A stretch of DNA of 64,000 nt from Paraburkholderia acidicola (GCF_002362315.1 NZ_MTZV01000004.1:1178001-1242000), one strand, 5' to 3'; shown: positions 25,773 through 35,641, counted from the stretch's first letter. Notes: a model not told the origin generated them from the letters alone. Translations and numbers: made by a program.

Positions 25773-26841
25773 TACGGCGATTGGGCGTACGCGACCGGCG
25801 ATCGGATTCTTCGAGCGTTATCTGACGGTCTGGGTTGCTCTCTGCATCGTGGGTGGTATCGCGGCCGGGCAGGTGCTGCCTCAGGTGTTTCAGGCAATCG
25901 GACGTATGGAAGTGGCGCAGGTCAATCTCCCGGTTGGCGTACTGATCTGGGTGATGATCATTCCAATGCTGGTCAAGATCGACTTCGCCGCGATGACGCA
26001 GGTCAAGAGTCAGTGGCGCGGCATCGGCGTTACGCTGTTCGTGAACTGGTTCGTCAAGCCGTTTTCGATGGCATTGCTTGGCTGGATTTTCATTCGCCAT
26101 GTGTTTGCGTCGTGGCTCCCTGCTGAACAGCTCGACAGCTATATCGCCGGGTTGATCCTGCTGGCTGCGGCCCCCTGCACGGCGATGGTGTTCGTGTGGT
26201 CGCAACTCTGCAAAGGCGATCCGTATTTCACGCTCTCGCAGGTCGCGCTGAACGACTCCATCATGATCGTGGCCTTTGCGCCGCTGGTCGCGCTTCTGCT
26301 CGGCCTCTCGGCGATTGCTGTGCCGTGGGACACGTTGATCATCTCGGTTGGGCTGTACATCGTCATTCCCGTCGTCCTCGCCCAACTCCTGCGCCGGTAT
26401 TTGCTCGCGAAGGGCGAAGCGTATTTCCGGCACGCCGTTGCACATCTCGGCCCGTACTCAATCTGCGCATTGCTCGCGACGCTCGTGCTGCTCTTCGCTT
26501 TCCAGGGACAGGCGATCGTCAAGGAACCGCTGGTTATCGCCATGCTCGCGGTGCCGATCCTGATCCAGGTGTTCTTTAATTCGGGCCTCGCTTACCTGTT
26601 GAACCGCAGGCTCGGTGTCGCGCATTGTGTCGCCGGACCGTCCAGTCTTATCGGTGCGAGCAATTTCTTCGAGCTGGCGGTTGCGACCGCAATCAGTCTG
26701 TTCGGTTTTCATTCCGGTGCCGCGTTAGCTACGGTAGTCGGCGTGTTGATCGAAGTGCCGGTGATGTTGCTCGTCGTTGGCGTCGTCAATCGTTCGCAGC
26801 ATTGGTACGAGGCGCAACACAGTATCAAGGGACAAGCGTGA
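25759..26841 (+). CDS. acr3: Acr3-family arsenite efflux permease
   Basis: A 360-residue inner-membrane carrier with about ten hydrophobic segments. It expels arsenite using the proton motive force. [18 protein letters not shown] contains the essential conserved Cys (C140), and [14 protein letters not shown] (94-107) is typical. The ATG at 25759 is used because it begins the normal N-terminus; it overlaps arsC by 14 bases. The stop TGATG overlaps a 13-codon frame that leads into arsH. Confidence 0.93.
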   Translation: MSSTDTAIGRTRPAIGFFERYLTVWVALCIVGGIAAGQVLPQVFQAIGRMEVAQVNLPVGVLIWVMIIPMLVKIDFAAMTQVKSQWRGIGVTLFVNWFVKPFSMALLGWIFIRHVFASWLPAEQLDSYIAGLILLAAAPCTAMVFVWSQLCKGDPYFTLSQVALNDSIMIVAFAPLVALLLGLSAIAVPWDTLIISVGLYIVIPVVLAQLLRRYLLAKGEAYFRHAVAHLGPYSICALLATLVLLFAFQGQAIVKEPLVIAMLAVPILIQVFFNSGLAYLLNRRLGVAHCVAGPSSLIGASNFFELAVATAISLFGFHSGAALATVVGVLIEVPVMLLVVGVVNRSQHWYEAQHSIKGQA

Positions 26842-26878
26842 TGAGCGTCATCGACAGCGTAGGGCGGAGGGTTTGGAA

Positions 26879-27643
26879 ATGACGCAGGATCTTCCTAACA
26901 TCAGCGCTCCGCATCTTGATACACCGGACCTGCATAAACTCGAACCCGTCACCGTTTCGCAACACGCTCCGCGGATTCTTCTGCTCTACGGCTCGTTGCG
27001 CCCCACGTCATACAGTCAGCTGCTCACGCTGGAAGCCGAACGCATCCTGCGCCATTTCGGCGCGGAAACGCGAGTCTTCGATCCACATGGTTTGCCGCTC
27101 GCGGATAGCGTGTCCCCCGATCATCCGAAGGTGATCGAGCTGCGCAAACTCTCGGAGTGGTCGGAAGGGCATGTATGGTGCAGCCCGGAGCGCCACGGCA
27201 CTTTGACGGCTGTATTCAAGAATCAGATCGACTGGCTACCGCTTGAGAGTGGTGGCGTTCGTCCGACGCAAGGCCGCACACTTGCAGTGATGCAGGTATG
27301 TGGCGGCTCGCAATCGTTCAATGCCGTGAATGCGCTGCGTGTGCTCGGCCGCTGGATGCGCATGGTGACCATCCCGAACCAGTCCTCGGTAGCGAAAGCG
27401 TGGACGGAATTTGACGCGGACGGGCGGATGAAACCCTCGGCCTATTACGATCGCGTCGTCGACGTCATGGAAGAACTGTACAAGTTCACGCTACTGGTAC
27501 GTGATCGTTCGGATTACCTCACCGATCGCTACAGTGAACGGAAAGAAGCACACCCCGAGCTAGCAACGACACTCGCGGCCGCTGCCATGAGTCAGGAAGT
27601 GCTCACCGCCAATGCAGACACTGACGACAGCGAAACGGAGTGA
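26879..27643 (+). CDS. arsH: ArsH NADPH-dependent FMN organoarsenical oxidase
   Basis: A 254-residue flavodoxin-like protein. The FMN-binding [20 protein letters not shown] is near residues 34-53, and [23 protein letters not shown] is the family signature. ArsH oxidises trivalent organoarsenicals to less toxic pentavalent forms. The start ATG at 26879 follows GGAGG. It is the last ars gene. The Glu/Asp-rich C-terminus is a normal variable tail. Confidence 0.92.
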   Translation: MTQDLPNISAPHLDTPDLHKLEPVTVSQHAPRILLLYGSLRPTSYSQLLTLEAERILRHFGAETRVFDPHGLPLADSVSPDHPKVIELRKLSEWSEGHVWCSPERHGTLTAVFKNQIDWLPLESGGVRPTQGRTLAVMQVCGGSQSFNAVNALRVLGRWMRMVTIPNQSSVAKAWTEFDADGRMKPSAYYDRVVDVMEELYKFTLLVRDRSDYLTDRYSERKEAHPELATTLAAAAMSQEVLTANADTDDSETE

Positions 27644-27737
27644 CGGCAACAGATGCTGCGGCAGCAAGGTCGCGGGGAAGCCCACAGTTAAGCGAGCCAC
27701 TCGCCGACCGCGTAGCAGTTCGCCTCGATAAATAGTT

Positions 27738-28118
27738 TTAGGCCTCAGCAATCGCAGCAATCGATATCTTGAGCCCCGGTATACGCGCTGGCAATTTCGC
27801 GCCCTGACGAGCTGGCGGATCGACAGGAAACCACTTAAGCCACTCCTCATTCATACCAGCGAAGTCGTCTTCGTCAGCCAGCACAACAGTGGCGCTTACG
27901 ATCTTGCTCAAGGAGCTGCCTGCTTCCTCCAGGATCGCCTGTATGTTGACCATGCACTGCCGGGTTTGCTCCTGAATCGTTGTGCCCTTGATCGCACCTG
28001 TCGCCGGATCAACGGGTGCTGTGCCGGAGACAAAGATCAGGCCGGCGGCTTTGACTGCCTGGCTATAGGTTGGCGGCGGCCTGGCCGCTTTTGGCGTGAA
28101 CACAATCTGACGGGGCAT
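27738..28118 (-). CDS. RidA-family protein
   Basis: A 126-residue member of the YjgF/YER057c/UK114 family, whose RidA branch hydrolyses reactive 2-aminoacrylate. The start ATG at 28118 follows AAGGAGAG and replaces an upstream in-frame ATG. YSQAVKAAGLIFVSGTAPVD and QTRQCMVNIQAILEEAGSS are diagnostic. The conserved catalytic Arg is probably in PPARQGAKLPAR. It is a single gene downstream of and convergent to the ars operon. Confidence 0.87.
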   Translation of the reverse strand: MPRQIVFTPKAARPPPTYSQAVKAAGLIFVSGTAPVDPATGAIKGTTIQEQTRQCMVNIQAILEEAGSSLSKIVSATVVLADEDDFAGMNEEWLKWFPVDPPARQGAKLPARIPGLKISIAAIAEA

Positions 28119-28211
28119 TTCGCTCTCCTTCGTGGAAGACTGTCTCCCAAGACTAACGATGGAGTCGAGCGGCGGCAATTGCTATCGCGCAGAGTGGGCG
28201 CGATAGCGCAC

Positions 28212-28595
28212 CTAGCAAATCTTCTTATAAACCGTGCCCAGGTCTGTTTGCGGCTCGATGGAATGCCAGGCATCCGCTTCCGGATGTACGGCCGCAATTT
28301 TTTCGTCGTCGGTCAGGTATTTGACGTTTTTCGCCGTCCAGAGACTGCGTCTGCAATCCATCACGTAATCCGTGACTGCAATGGCGATGGGCGCAGTCAC
28401 TCCGGGAGGTTCATAGGCACGGGAGGAGTACTGTTTAAGGTCGAATTCAAGCTTTCCCTCAGCCAGCGACTTCACACTCGCCGTGTCGAGGAACAGCTCC
28501 TTGTTATCCGTGTAAACCACGGAAACCCATTGTTCTGCCCATGCGACATTGGCGACGACCAGAAGGCTCAGCACAAGTACGCGCAACACATCCAT
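28212..28595 (-). CDS. Adhesin-E-like exported protein (copy 1)
   Basis: A 127-residue protein with a Sec signal (MDVLRVLVLSLLVVANVAWA, residues 1-20). It then has W-x5-T..ELFLDTASVK, VMDCRRSLW and the ending GTVYKKIC. Two Cys (in MDCRR and KKIC) would form a disulfide, as in the surface-adhesin protein E domain. The paralogue at 35102-35500 shares the 'MDCYQARW ... FVYKKIC' frame. The start at 28595 is preferred over one 99 bases upstream because it opens the signal peptide. An adhesin role is not established here. Confidence 0.68.
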   Translation of the reverse strand: MDVLRVLVLSLLVVANVAWAEQWVSVVYTDNKELFLDTASVKSLAEGKLEFDLKQYSSRAYEPPGVTAPIAIAVTDYVMDCRRSLWTAKNVKYLTDDEKIAAVHPEADAWHSIEPQTDLGTVYKKIC

Positions 28596-28709
28596 TCTCC
28601 TGCCAGCGACAACATCGGTTTTTCCATGACTACAGGTGGTGGAAAGCGATTTCCCCGCTGTCGTCTTGCGTAGTGATCTGATGATGGATTTCATAGTCGG
28701 GTTCCTCGG

Positions 28710-29162
28710 CTACGAACGACGAACTGGCAGGACGCTGGGCTTGCTCATGGATAGCAGCTCCAGGGCCTCTGTTAATGCACGTTGAACGTCGGGGTCTGCG
28801 GAATGCCGGATCTGGGGCGACACGGCAAGCAGATGCGCCAGATTGGCGCGCATGCGCAACTGAAGACTATGCATCGAGTCAACCTTCACGCCTAACTCAC
28901 GCAGCCTGCGAAGTGCATTGCTGCGTCCGGTCGACGTACCGTGTTCAATCGCCGAAATGAGGATCAGCATCAATGTGCTCCAGCGAGTGGTTAGATCGAT
29001 CACCTGTTCATCCTTCACCTGCGCTTCGAAGAGCGGATCACCTGAGCGGGTTGCGTCTCGATTGTGGGTAGCCATGTCAGCCTCTCGTTTCGAGGAATCG
29101 ATCACCGTCGCCGTCTGTCTGGTGCGCTCCGACACCGTCGTTGTGTCCATCAGGTTGAGCAT
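28710..29162 (-). CDS. Hypothetical soluble protein, coupled to the EexN-like gene
   Basis: A 150-residue protein I do not recognise. It has no signal peptide. The polar N-terminus (to about residue 65) is followed by a helical segment LTTRWSTLMLILISAIEHG and a Leu-rich C-terminal half. The start at 29162 is chosen because the upstream gene ends GGGGAAATGACATG, which supplies both a ribosome-binding site and stop-start proximity. Confidence 0.5.
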   Translation of the reverse strand: MLNLMDTTTVSERTRQTATVIDSSKREADMATHNRDATRSGDPLFEAQVKDEQVIDLTTRWSTLMLILISAIEHGTSTGRSNALRRLRELGVKVDSMHSLQLRMRANLAHLLAVSPQIRHSADPDVQRALTEALELLSMSKPSVLPVRRS

Positions 29163-29163
29163 G

Positions 29164-29469
29164 TCATTTCCCCGGCGTAGCAAAAATCTGCATGGCGGCT
29201 TCCATTGCGGCGGTACAGTCGCGCGCTTCCGGTGTATCGGCAAGCGTGCGGATACCGCGACCTGTGCAATCGTCTTCGCGCGTCCTCAATTCCTGGCGAT
29301 GCGAAAGATAGTAAGCAACCGTTTTCGGCCCGATGCCTGCGACCATGAACTGCGAAGGCGCAAGCCTCGCCGGAGGTGGCTGCTTCGCTAGCATCACCAG
29401 CACAGCACACGCGGCCACCATCGCAACGAGGGCTAGCATCATGAGACTTTTGCCTTCATAGAACCGCAT
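29164..29469 (-). CDS. EexN-like small membrane/lipoprotein
   Basis: A 101-residue protein with an N-terminal hydrophobic helix (residues 9-28), containing a Cys in MVAACAVLVML. The mature part, PKTVAYYLSHRQELRTREDDC...ADTPEARDCTAAMEAA, matches the two-Cys pattern of EexN/TrbK-like entry-exclusion lipoproteins (a T-V-x-Y-Y-x3-H segment, a first Cys, then 'TP...C.AA..A'). Those proteins normally sit in conjugation loci, but none is present here. The assignment is by pattern only. Confidence 0.5.
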   Translation of the reverse strand: MRFYEGKSLMMLALVAMVAACAVLVMLAKQPPPARLAPSQFMVAGIGPKTVAYYLSHRQELRTREDDCTGRGIRTLADTPEARDCTAAMEAAMQIFATPGK

Positions 29470-29532
29470 GCCTGGTTCCAGTATCGAATCGGTGCGATCA
29501 ATTAAGGAATTCGGATCCGTTGCCGCAAATTT

Positions 29533-29742
29533 CTACCGCACCCCTTCACATCGATACCCGGTGATCACCGCCCCGTCTCCGATGTTGGTTGTATCGACAC
29601 GGCACGGACGCCCACCAAACTCAACCCGGAAATGTCGGTCAACAGGACGATTCCCCGCTTCTCCCGTGGCGAGAGAGACGAGTGCCACGCCTAGAAAAAA
29701 GAGAATTGCAGGCGACAAACGCCACGCCATCCCTCTCGTCAT
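29533..29742 (-). CDS. Small exported protein coupled to pxpA
   Basis: A 69-residue protein with a signal-anchor-like start ([21 protein letters not shown]) and a short mature part with two Cys (RPCRVD and GYRCEG), likely disulfide-bonded in the periplasm. Its ATG overlaps the pxpA stop as ATGA, which argues for real translation. No family is recognised. Confidence 0.55.
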   Translation of the reverse strand: MTRGMAWRLSPAILFFLGVALVSLATGEAGNRPVDRHFRVEFGGRPCRVDTTNIGDGAVITGYRCEGVR

Positions 29743-30566
29743 TCGTCACACCCCAATCGGCTTTCCAGTACGCCGCGGTCTATATACCGACTCCCGGTTT
29801 CAGGCCGGGAAGCATGTTGCAGTAACGTTGGCGAAGTCACCGTTACCCCTTCTGAACGCAACGCAGCGCGTATTTCCTGCGCGAATGTCAGCGCATGCTC
29901 GCCGTCACCATGCAGGCAAACCGTATCTGGCCGGACACTGACGTAGCCGCCGCTGACAGATTTCACGTGTTGATGTCGAACCATTTCGAGGACCTGCTGG
30001 AGCGCATCCGCATCAGCCTCGATCAAGGCGCCGGGTTCATTGCGGGGAACGAGTTTGCCCTCTGCCGTATAACCCCGGTCAGCGAAGACTTCGTCGAATG
30101 CCGTCAAGCCAGCGCGCCGCGCTGCGTCGACCAGTTGTCCTTCCGCGAGACCGAAAACAGCCATCGATGAATCATGGTCGCGCACCGCTCGCACAATGGC
30201 GTCGGCCACGTTTTCGTCCCGCTCGGCCTCGTTGTACAGGGCGCCATGGGGCTTGACGTGCGACACGTGACCGCCGAGCCCCTTCACGATCGCCGCCAGC
30301 GCGCCGATCTGGTACAGGACGCCCGTGTAGATCTCGTCGGTGGTGACGTTCAGTACGACCCGTCCGAAATTCTCACGGTCCGAATAACTCGGGTGAGCCC
30401 CGATCGCGACGCCTCGCTTGAGCGCTGCCGCAGCGGTGCGTCGCATCGTGGCGGCATCGCCGGCATGCCAGCCGCAGGCGATGTTGACCGAGGTCGCGAA
30501 CTCGAGCAGGGCGATGTCGTTGCCGAAGCCTTCGCCCATGTCGACATTCAGATCAATCGCTTTCAT
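29739..30566 (-). CDS. pxpA: 5-oxoprolinase subunit PxpA (LamB/YcsF family)
   Basis: A 275-residue protein of the YcsF family, the A subunit of the ATP-dependent PxpABC 5-oxoprolinase. Signatures are [12 protein letters not shown] near the N-terminus, [27 protein letters not shown] and VKPHGALYN. The start at 30566 is chosen because the conserved domain begins there. pxpB and pxpC are not adjacent, so they must be elsewhere if the complex is made. The gene overlaps the TRAP binding-protein gene by 14 bases. Confidence 0.9.
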   Translation of the reverse strand: MKAIDLNVDMGEGFGNDIALLEFATSVNIACGWHAGDAATMRRTAAAALKRGVAIGAHPSYSDRENFGRVVLNVTTDEIYTGVLYQIGALAAIVKGLGGHVSHVKPHGALYNEAERDENVADAIVRAVRDHDSSMAVFGLAEGQLVDAARRAGLTAFDEVFADRGYTAEGKLVPRNEPGALIEADADALQQVLEMVRHQHVKSVSGGYVSVRPDTVCLHGDGEHALTFAQEIRAALRSEGVTVTSPTLLQHASRPETGSRYIDRGVLESRLGCDE

Positions 30567-31653
30567 GCGCTGCGCTCCCAGAAAATTGCGCCGTAGCACA
30601 TTCGGCATCTGCGCTCGGATGACAACGCGTTTCGTACGTCTTCATGATTTCCTTGTCTTCGGGAGAGACTCGCTCCCGCCACGATTCGATTTCGTGATCG
30701 CCTGCCGCGCGTAGCGCTGATGTCATCACCGCGTTGCCGCCGTCAGTCACCTGTATCCCCATCTGCTGCATCTGGTCGCTATTGCGCCTGATGCGCGAAG
30801 GCAGGTCTTTCCAGAGCTGGGCTTCGGTTTCGGTGGCCGCCGACAGCACGCTGCGCTGGATATCGAGCGGCAGCGCTTCGAACGCAGCCTGTCGCATCAC
30901 CATGAATGACAACGGATAGGCGTATCGAATCGCCGTAAAATTCCTGAGATGCTTTGCATAGATCCGGCCTGCTTCACCGTCACCCGACGACAGCACGGCA
31001 TCGACCTTGCCGTCGGCAAGCTCGCGCACGGTGTCCCGGATCGGAAGGGTCACCGCCTCACCGGAGACGGATGAAAATACGTTGCGGGAAACCTGATCGT
31101 AGGTCCTCACCCGGGCCGCGCTCAGTGCGTCGGGTGTTGCCAGCGGCGCCCGCGTCCAGATCCCGGTAGGCGGCCACGGCACGACCATCAGAAGCAGGTA
31201 GCCCGAACTCGCCAGTGCGTTTCGATATCGGGTGGCAGCGAGACGTGCCAGTTGCTGTGCATCGCCAACTGATCTGACGTCGAAGGGCAGCGTTGAGAGT
31301 TGGAATACCGGTGACGCGGGCACCAGATCGCTGGCGAACAGAACCGAAGCGATGACTGCGTCGCCACCGCGCACCGGCATATGAATATCGTCGAGGCCGG
31401 TGGCTGTATCGAATTGCGAGCGGACCTTCACGGTGCCCGCCGAGGCCTGCGTCAAGGCTCTCGCGAAGTCGTCGACGGCCTCGCCCGCGGCAGTGTCTCG
31501 CGGATACGCAGTTTCAACCGTCCACCTTAGGTCGCGCTCGGCGCCGTATCCGATACTGGAGATGGCACACAGAAACAGGACGGACAGCGCCAGCATCAGC
31601 ACCGAGCACAATTCCATCCAGTGCAGCCGACTCCATCCACGTACCTGCCTCAC
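30553..31653 (-). CDS. TRAP transporter DctP-type solute-binding protein
   Basis: A 366-residue periplasmic binding protein. A hydrophobic signal (residues 14-37) is followed by DctP features: [55 protein letters not shown] and the C-terminal helix-rich end. The TRAP membrane subunits (DctQ/DctM) are missing nearby. Overlap with pxpA suggests the ligand could be 5-oxoproline or a related acid, which is an inference. Confidence 0.8.
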   Translation of the reverse strand: MRQVRGWSRLHWMELCSVLMLALSVLFLCAISSIGYGAERDLRWTVETAYPRDTAAGEAVDDFARALTQASAGTVKVRSQFDTATGLDDIHMPVRGGDAVIASVLFASDLVPASPVFQLSTLPFDVRSVGDAQQLARLAATRYRNALASSGYLLLMVVPWPPTGIWTRAPLATPDALSAARVRTYDQVSRNVFSSVSGEAVTLPIRDTVRELADGKVDAVLSSGDGEAGRIYAKHLRNFTAIRYAYPLSFMVMRQAAFEALPLDIQRSVLSAATETEAQLWKDLPSRIRRNSDQMQQMGIQVTDGGNAVMTSALRAAGDHEIESWRERVSPEDKEIMKTYETRCHPSADAECATAQFSGSAAHESD

Positions 31654-31764
31654 GTCCGCTCCCTATGTCCCGTATGTCATGGAACGTAAGGCTACCGAGG
31701 TGAAAAGGTGAATGGGGATATTACTGTTTCTCTTAAGGGAAGTAGAAAACAGATGATTTTCGAT

Positions 31765-32784
31765 CTAAAGATCGAATAACCCGGCCTCCGCCGCCATCCT
31801 CGTGCACGCCCGTATGTCGTCACGCCCCATCTTTATCTTCACGGCCTTATAGATCCGGTAGACCTGCTTCGGCGTGAGATGGAGATCAGCGGCAGCATGC
31901 GCGGCGTCGCCGCCCCGGTGGAGCCAGCGGAGCACGGCGCGCTCCGTTTCGCTCAACTGGTATTGTTGCGCGGCTGCCCGGCGGTACTGGATGGCTGGCC
32001 AGTCGAGCATCTCTTCCGCGAGGCCACGCAGTACGCGCTGGTTCTGCCAGAGGCGTTCCTCACCCTCGGGCGCCGGATCGCCTGAACTCACATGCAGCAA
32101 TCCGAACAGCTCCCCATCGCGCCTGCGGGCCGGGAAAAATACATTGCTGCGAAGACCATAGAGCTGGGCTTCGCCCGCAAGCCACGCGCCATCGGACATG
32201 TTCAACTGGCGGAATCCCCGCAGAGGCGCATTGTTATCGCGCGCATATTCCATGACGGGATCTGCGGCCATTCTCCGCTCGTAGGCCTGTATCCACGCCG
32301 GAGGACAACTCGCGAGCACGACGTGCGTGTCGTACACCGGTCCGTCGCGCCTCGCATCGTCGGGAGCACGCACCCAGTGATAGACGCATGACGTGCCACC
32401 GACGCCCTCACAAACCTGGCGCATCAGACGCAGAACCTCGAGTTCGTTCTGGCAGTCGGTAACGTTGCCGGTCAGTGGGTTCGCTGCCGTCGGGTTTTGT
32501 TTTACTTCATTCAACCTGCTAACCAGCAGGCGATAGGCAGATGTCAGCGCGTCGTAGTGCGGATCGCCTTCGATGAATTCGTCCAGACGCAGACCGTCGG
32601 TCGCGTCGATCTTCTGGATTGCAAGCGACCCATCGAAGCGGACGTGACGACGCTGCAGCAGAAAGCCGCTTGCGCCGCAATCCAGCAGACTGAGCTCGAT
32701 TGTTCCATCGCGAACGATAGTCTTCTGGCTCGCGAGTGAGGGCGCTACAGCCTCGAGCAGACTCCGACGAAAATCACGCGCCAT
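31765..32784 (-). CDS. LuxR-type transcriptional regulator
   Basis: A 339-residue regulator. The C-terminal helix-turn-helix reads LSETERAVLRWLHRGGDAAHAAADLHLTPK with VYRIYKAVKIKMG as the recognition region. The central part (about 110-250) resembles an autoinducer-binding fold, but no LuxI partner lies in the window, so it would be an orphan. The ATG at 32784 overlaps the stop region of the GGDEF gene by 11 bases; an earlier ATG at 32862 is possible. Coupling suggests shared expression with the c-di-GMP gene. Confidence 0.75.
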   Translation of the reverse strand: MARDFRRSLLEAVAPSLASQKTIVRDGTIELSLLDCGASGFLLQRRHVRFDGSLAIQKIDATDGLRLDEFIEGDPHYDALTSAYRLLVSRLNEVKQNPTAANPLTGNVTDCQNELEVLRLMRQVCEGVGGTSCVYHWVRAPDDARRDGPVYDTHVVLASCPPAWIQAYERRMAADPVMEYARDNNAPLRGFRQLNMSDGAWLAGEAQLYGLRSNVFFPARRRDGELFGLLHVSSGDPAPEGEERLWQNQRVLRGLAEEMLDWPAIQYRRAAAQQYQLSETERAVLRWLHRGGDAAHAAADLHLTPKQVYRIYKAVKIKMGRDDIRACTRMAAEAGLFDL

Positions 32785-35035
32785 CGCCCCGAGCCCCGGC
32801 CAGCGCGTTGTCGGTTCCAGCGGTGTACGGTTCAGCGAACTGGCTGCCATACGCCCAGACATCGTCGTGATGTTTGTTCAGCCAGTCGAGTGCTTCCTGG
32901 CTATCGACGCCCGCAGCAAGCACAGTCAGACCGAGCGAGGCGCACGATGTCAGGATGCCGGCCACCACCGATCCCGCAACACGGTCGACCGTTACCTGAG
33001 CCAGCAGGCCAGCACCAATCTCAACGGCGGAAACGGACAACGCCCGAATACCGGAGATCGACCAGTCGTCGCCGGTGATACCCGCCGCATACAACGTCAC
33101 CCCTCGTTCTTTCAGTCGATGCAGTGTCGCGAGGGCCTGTGGATTACCGACGAGCAGGGGCGCGTCTTCAATGCCGAGCCACAATCGCTGGACATCGAAG
33201 CCGGTTGACTCAAGAACGTAGTCGATAAAGTTACCGAGGTCGCCCTGCATCACGACTGCCGCCGGAATCGACACACATACCGGCACGGACAGCGGTCCTG
33301 GCAAAACGGAGATCTGCCTGCAGGCTTCCTCGATCTGATGGGTTCCAAGACGGAACAACAGATCGTGCTGGGCCGCGAGCGGGAAGAACACATCGGGGAG
33401 ACACCGGCCGACGTCCGGCCGATGCCAGATCATCGCGGCATGGTACGCAACCGCTGACCCGCGCCCGGATTCGACAACCGGGGAATACTCGATGGTCATC
33501 GTCTTCTTCTGCATCGCGCCGAGCAGCGCATGAAAATCACGCTCGTGCTGGTCCCCCTGTTCCGCCATGCTGACCGTGTACGAACGGACCTCGCTTTCAG
33601 CGGATGCAGCCGTTAGCTTCTTCGCTTCCGCCATCGCGCGATTCGCGTTGCGCCACAGCTCGGACACGCTGGACGAAACGGACGAATTGCTGGCCACGCC
33701 GATGCAGACCTTGATCACGTAGCTATGTCCGCGCAATCCGAACGCCAGACCAAACGCATCGATGATCGCTCTTGCCAGCCCAAGCGAGCGCGAAAGCGCG
33801 TTCGGGCCTTCGACCAGCATGCTGAATTCATCTCCTCCTACGCGGGCGAGGCGCACCCTGTCCGCGACCACCTCCTTGAGCCTCCCCGCGACCAGTCGCA
33901 GCAGGGCGTCACCCGCGTCCTGTCCCAGCAGATCGTTGATCCGGCCGAAATCGGACAGATCAAGCGCGAGGAGCGCTATTGAATCGGGCGGGACTGCCTC
34001 CTGGGAAAAAGCCGCTTCGATGGCCTGGCGCAGGCTTCGTCGGTTGCCGAGTTCGGTCAGTGCATCTGTCTCGGACAGATGCCTCATCTTTTCTTCGGTG
34101 GCAATCAGCGCGTTGACGTACCTCAGAAACGACGCAACTGCGAACGCGATCAACGCAAGGAACAGCGCACCGAAGACAGCATAGACAACCCGTCTTTGCC
34201 GGAACCCGTTGAACACTTCGCCCTGGGAAATCTCGACGGCCGCCACGACTGGATACCCGGGTACAGCCGCGTAGGCAAAGAAACGACTCGAATGGTCAAC
34301 GGGATCCGTCAACTCACCGCTCGCGTTGTCCAGTGCGGACATATAGTCGCCAAGCGGCGGCCCGGCAGGATCGGCGGGGCCGTTCAGGGTTTGACGGGCA
34401 AGCACTTCGCCGTCGCGCCGGAACGCAAGCAACGCGCCATTCGCACCAATCAGCGCGCTACTGATAAACCCCTCCGCCAGGTACTCAGGCGATTCAGAAA
34501 CGACGACGACACCGTCGAAGTGCCCGTTTCCTGAGTTCAGCCGACGGGTAAATTGAATGGTCCATTTTCCCGAAATGCGTCCTTTGACCGGCGCACCCAC
34601 AAAGAACCCCGCAGTCGGACTGTTTTTCTGAACGACGAAATGAGGCCGGTCGGAAAGATAGATTGCCCCGCTTAAAGGATAGGGCCACGTCTGCGTTGAC
34701 TTGCCGTCGGCGTCGACGATGGTGATCTGGGTCGCTGCGTCTGGCGTGAGGGTGGCGCCGTCCACGAGTGACTTGAGATTAAAGGTCGAAGGTGATTTCC
34801 CGTACTCATAGCTCACCACCGTGCTCAGGACATCGGCGGTTGCAAGCACCCTGGAGAGATGGGTTGCATAGGAAGTCGCAACGATACTCGCCGAACGACG
34901 AGCTGCGTCGCGCGTGTTATTCAGGTCGACGCGAATCACACCGATGAACGCCGCGCAGATCAATATCCCGAGCAGAATCCCCACGCTCAGGATTCTGAAC
35001 GTGACCGATGCTCTACGCCGATCGGCACTCACCAT
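32774..35035 (-). CDS. Membrane diguanylate cyclase with degenerate EAL domain
   Basis: A 753-residue signalling protein. Two membrane helices (about 15-35 and 281-308) flank a periplasmic Cache-like sensor. The GGDEF domain carries an intact G400-G-D-E-F404 and LDLSDFGRINDLLGQDAGD. No RxxD inhibitory site lies five residues before it (the segment is DRVRLARVGGDEF). The EAL-like domain (about 510-745) has YHAAM where E-x-L-x-R is expected and AAGITGDDWSI for the DDFG loop. It should therefore lack phosphodiesterase activity and may act as a c-di-GMP sensor. The start at 35035 follows GGGGATAACGAA. Confidence 0.88.
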   Translation of the reverse strand: MVSADRRRASVTFRILSVGILLGILICAAFIGVIRVDLNNTRDAARRSASIVATSYATHLSRVLATADVLSTVVSYEYGKSPSTFNLKSLVDGATLTPDAATQITIVDADGKSTQTWPYPLSGAIYLSDRPHFVVQKNSPTAGFFVGAPVKGRISGKWTIQFTRRLNSGNGHFDGVVVVSESPEYLAEGFISSALIGANGALLAFRRDGEVLARQTLNGPADPAGPPLGDYMSALDNASGELTDPVDHSSRFFAYAAVPGYPVVAAVEISQGEVFNGFRQRRVVYAVFGALFLALIAFAVASFLRYVNALIATEEKMRHLSETDALTELGNRRSLRQAIEAAFSQEAVPPDSIALLALDLSDFGRINDLLGQDAGDALLRLVAGRLKEVVADRVRLARVGGDEFSMLVEGPNALSRSLGLARAIIDAFGLAFGLRGHSYVIKVCIGVASNSSVSSSVSELWRNANRAMAEAKKLTAASAESEVRSYTVSMAEQGDQHERDFHALLGAMQKKTMTIEYSPVVESGRGSAVAYHAAMIWHRPDVGRCLPDVFFPLAAQHDLLFRLGTHQIEEACRQISVLPGPLSVPVCVSIPAAVVMQGDLGNFIDYVLESTGFDVQRLWLGIEDAPLLVGNPQALATLHRLKERGVTLYAAGITGDDWSISGIRALSVSAVEIGAGLLAQVTVDRVAGSVVAGILTSCASLGLTVLAAGVDSQEALDWLNKHHDDVWAYGSQFAEPYTAGTDNALAGARGDGA

Positions 35036-35101
35036 TTCGTTATCCCCTTCTTGACTGGCGCGACACGTGACCCCGGGTGATTCATCATAGATCCGGTGTG
35101 C

Positions 35102-35500
35102 CTAGCAGATTTTTTTGTACACAAACGCAGGGTCTGTTCCATCTTCTATTTTTGCCCATGCCGCTTTCGCTTCAGGTGCTTTTCCGACTTCTTTGCCTTC
35201 ATCCGAAAAGTACTCGGTGCTCCTCTCCATCCATCTCGCTTGATAGCAGTCCATTTCATATCGGGTATCCGCAATGGCGAGTACTTCGCTTGCGCCAGCG
35301 GGTAGATATCCCGTTTTTGCGATGTCCATACTCAGATAGGCCATATCACCGTTAGCAAGACGCTCAACGCTGTCAGTGTCCAGCCAGACCTGATGCTCCG
35401 ATGTCTGACCAAGGAGTAACCAGTTCGTTGACCAGGCATTCATGCACGGGATAAACAGCGCGATGCACCCGAGCCATCGAATCATTCTCTTTGACGTCAT
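35102..35500 (-). CDS. Adhesin-E-like exported protein (copy 2)
   Basis: A 132-residue exported protein with hydrophobic residues 8-22, then NWLLLGQTSEHQVWLDTDSVE, MDCYQARWMERSTEYFS and the ending FVYKKIC. It is a diverged paralogue of the protein at 28212-28595, sharing the Cys in MDC and KKIC. The start may be 35500 or 35485; both precede the signal. It lies just downstream of the GGDEF gene on the minus strand's upstream side, 66 bases apart. Confidence 0.65.
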   Translation of the reverse strand: MTSKRMIRWLGCIALFIPCMNAWSTNWLLLGQTSEHQVWLDTDSVERLANGDMAYLSMDIAKTGYLPAGASEVLAIADTRYEMDCYQARWMERSTEYFSDEGKEVGKAPEAKAAWAKIEDGTDPAFVYKKIC

Positions 35501-35641
35501 CTGTGATGAGACTCTCTGCATGGATTGGACGCGAGTCAAATTCCCGGCTCGCATTTCGAATGTGTTTCCTTTAGTGCCGCCATGCGTCTTCGACAGGTAT
35601 TCCCTCGCCGCTGAATCACTTCCGGCAGGTTCAAAAGTTTC

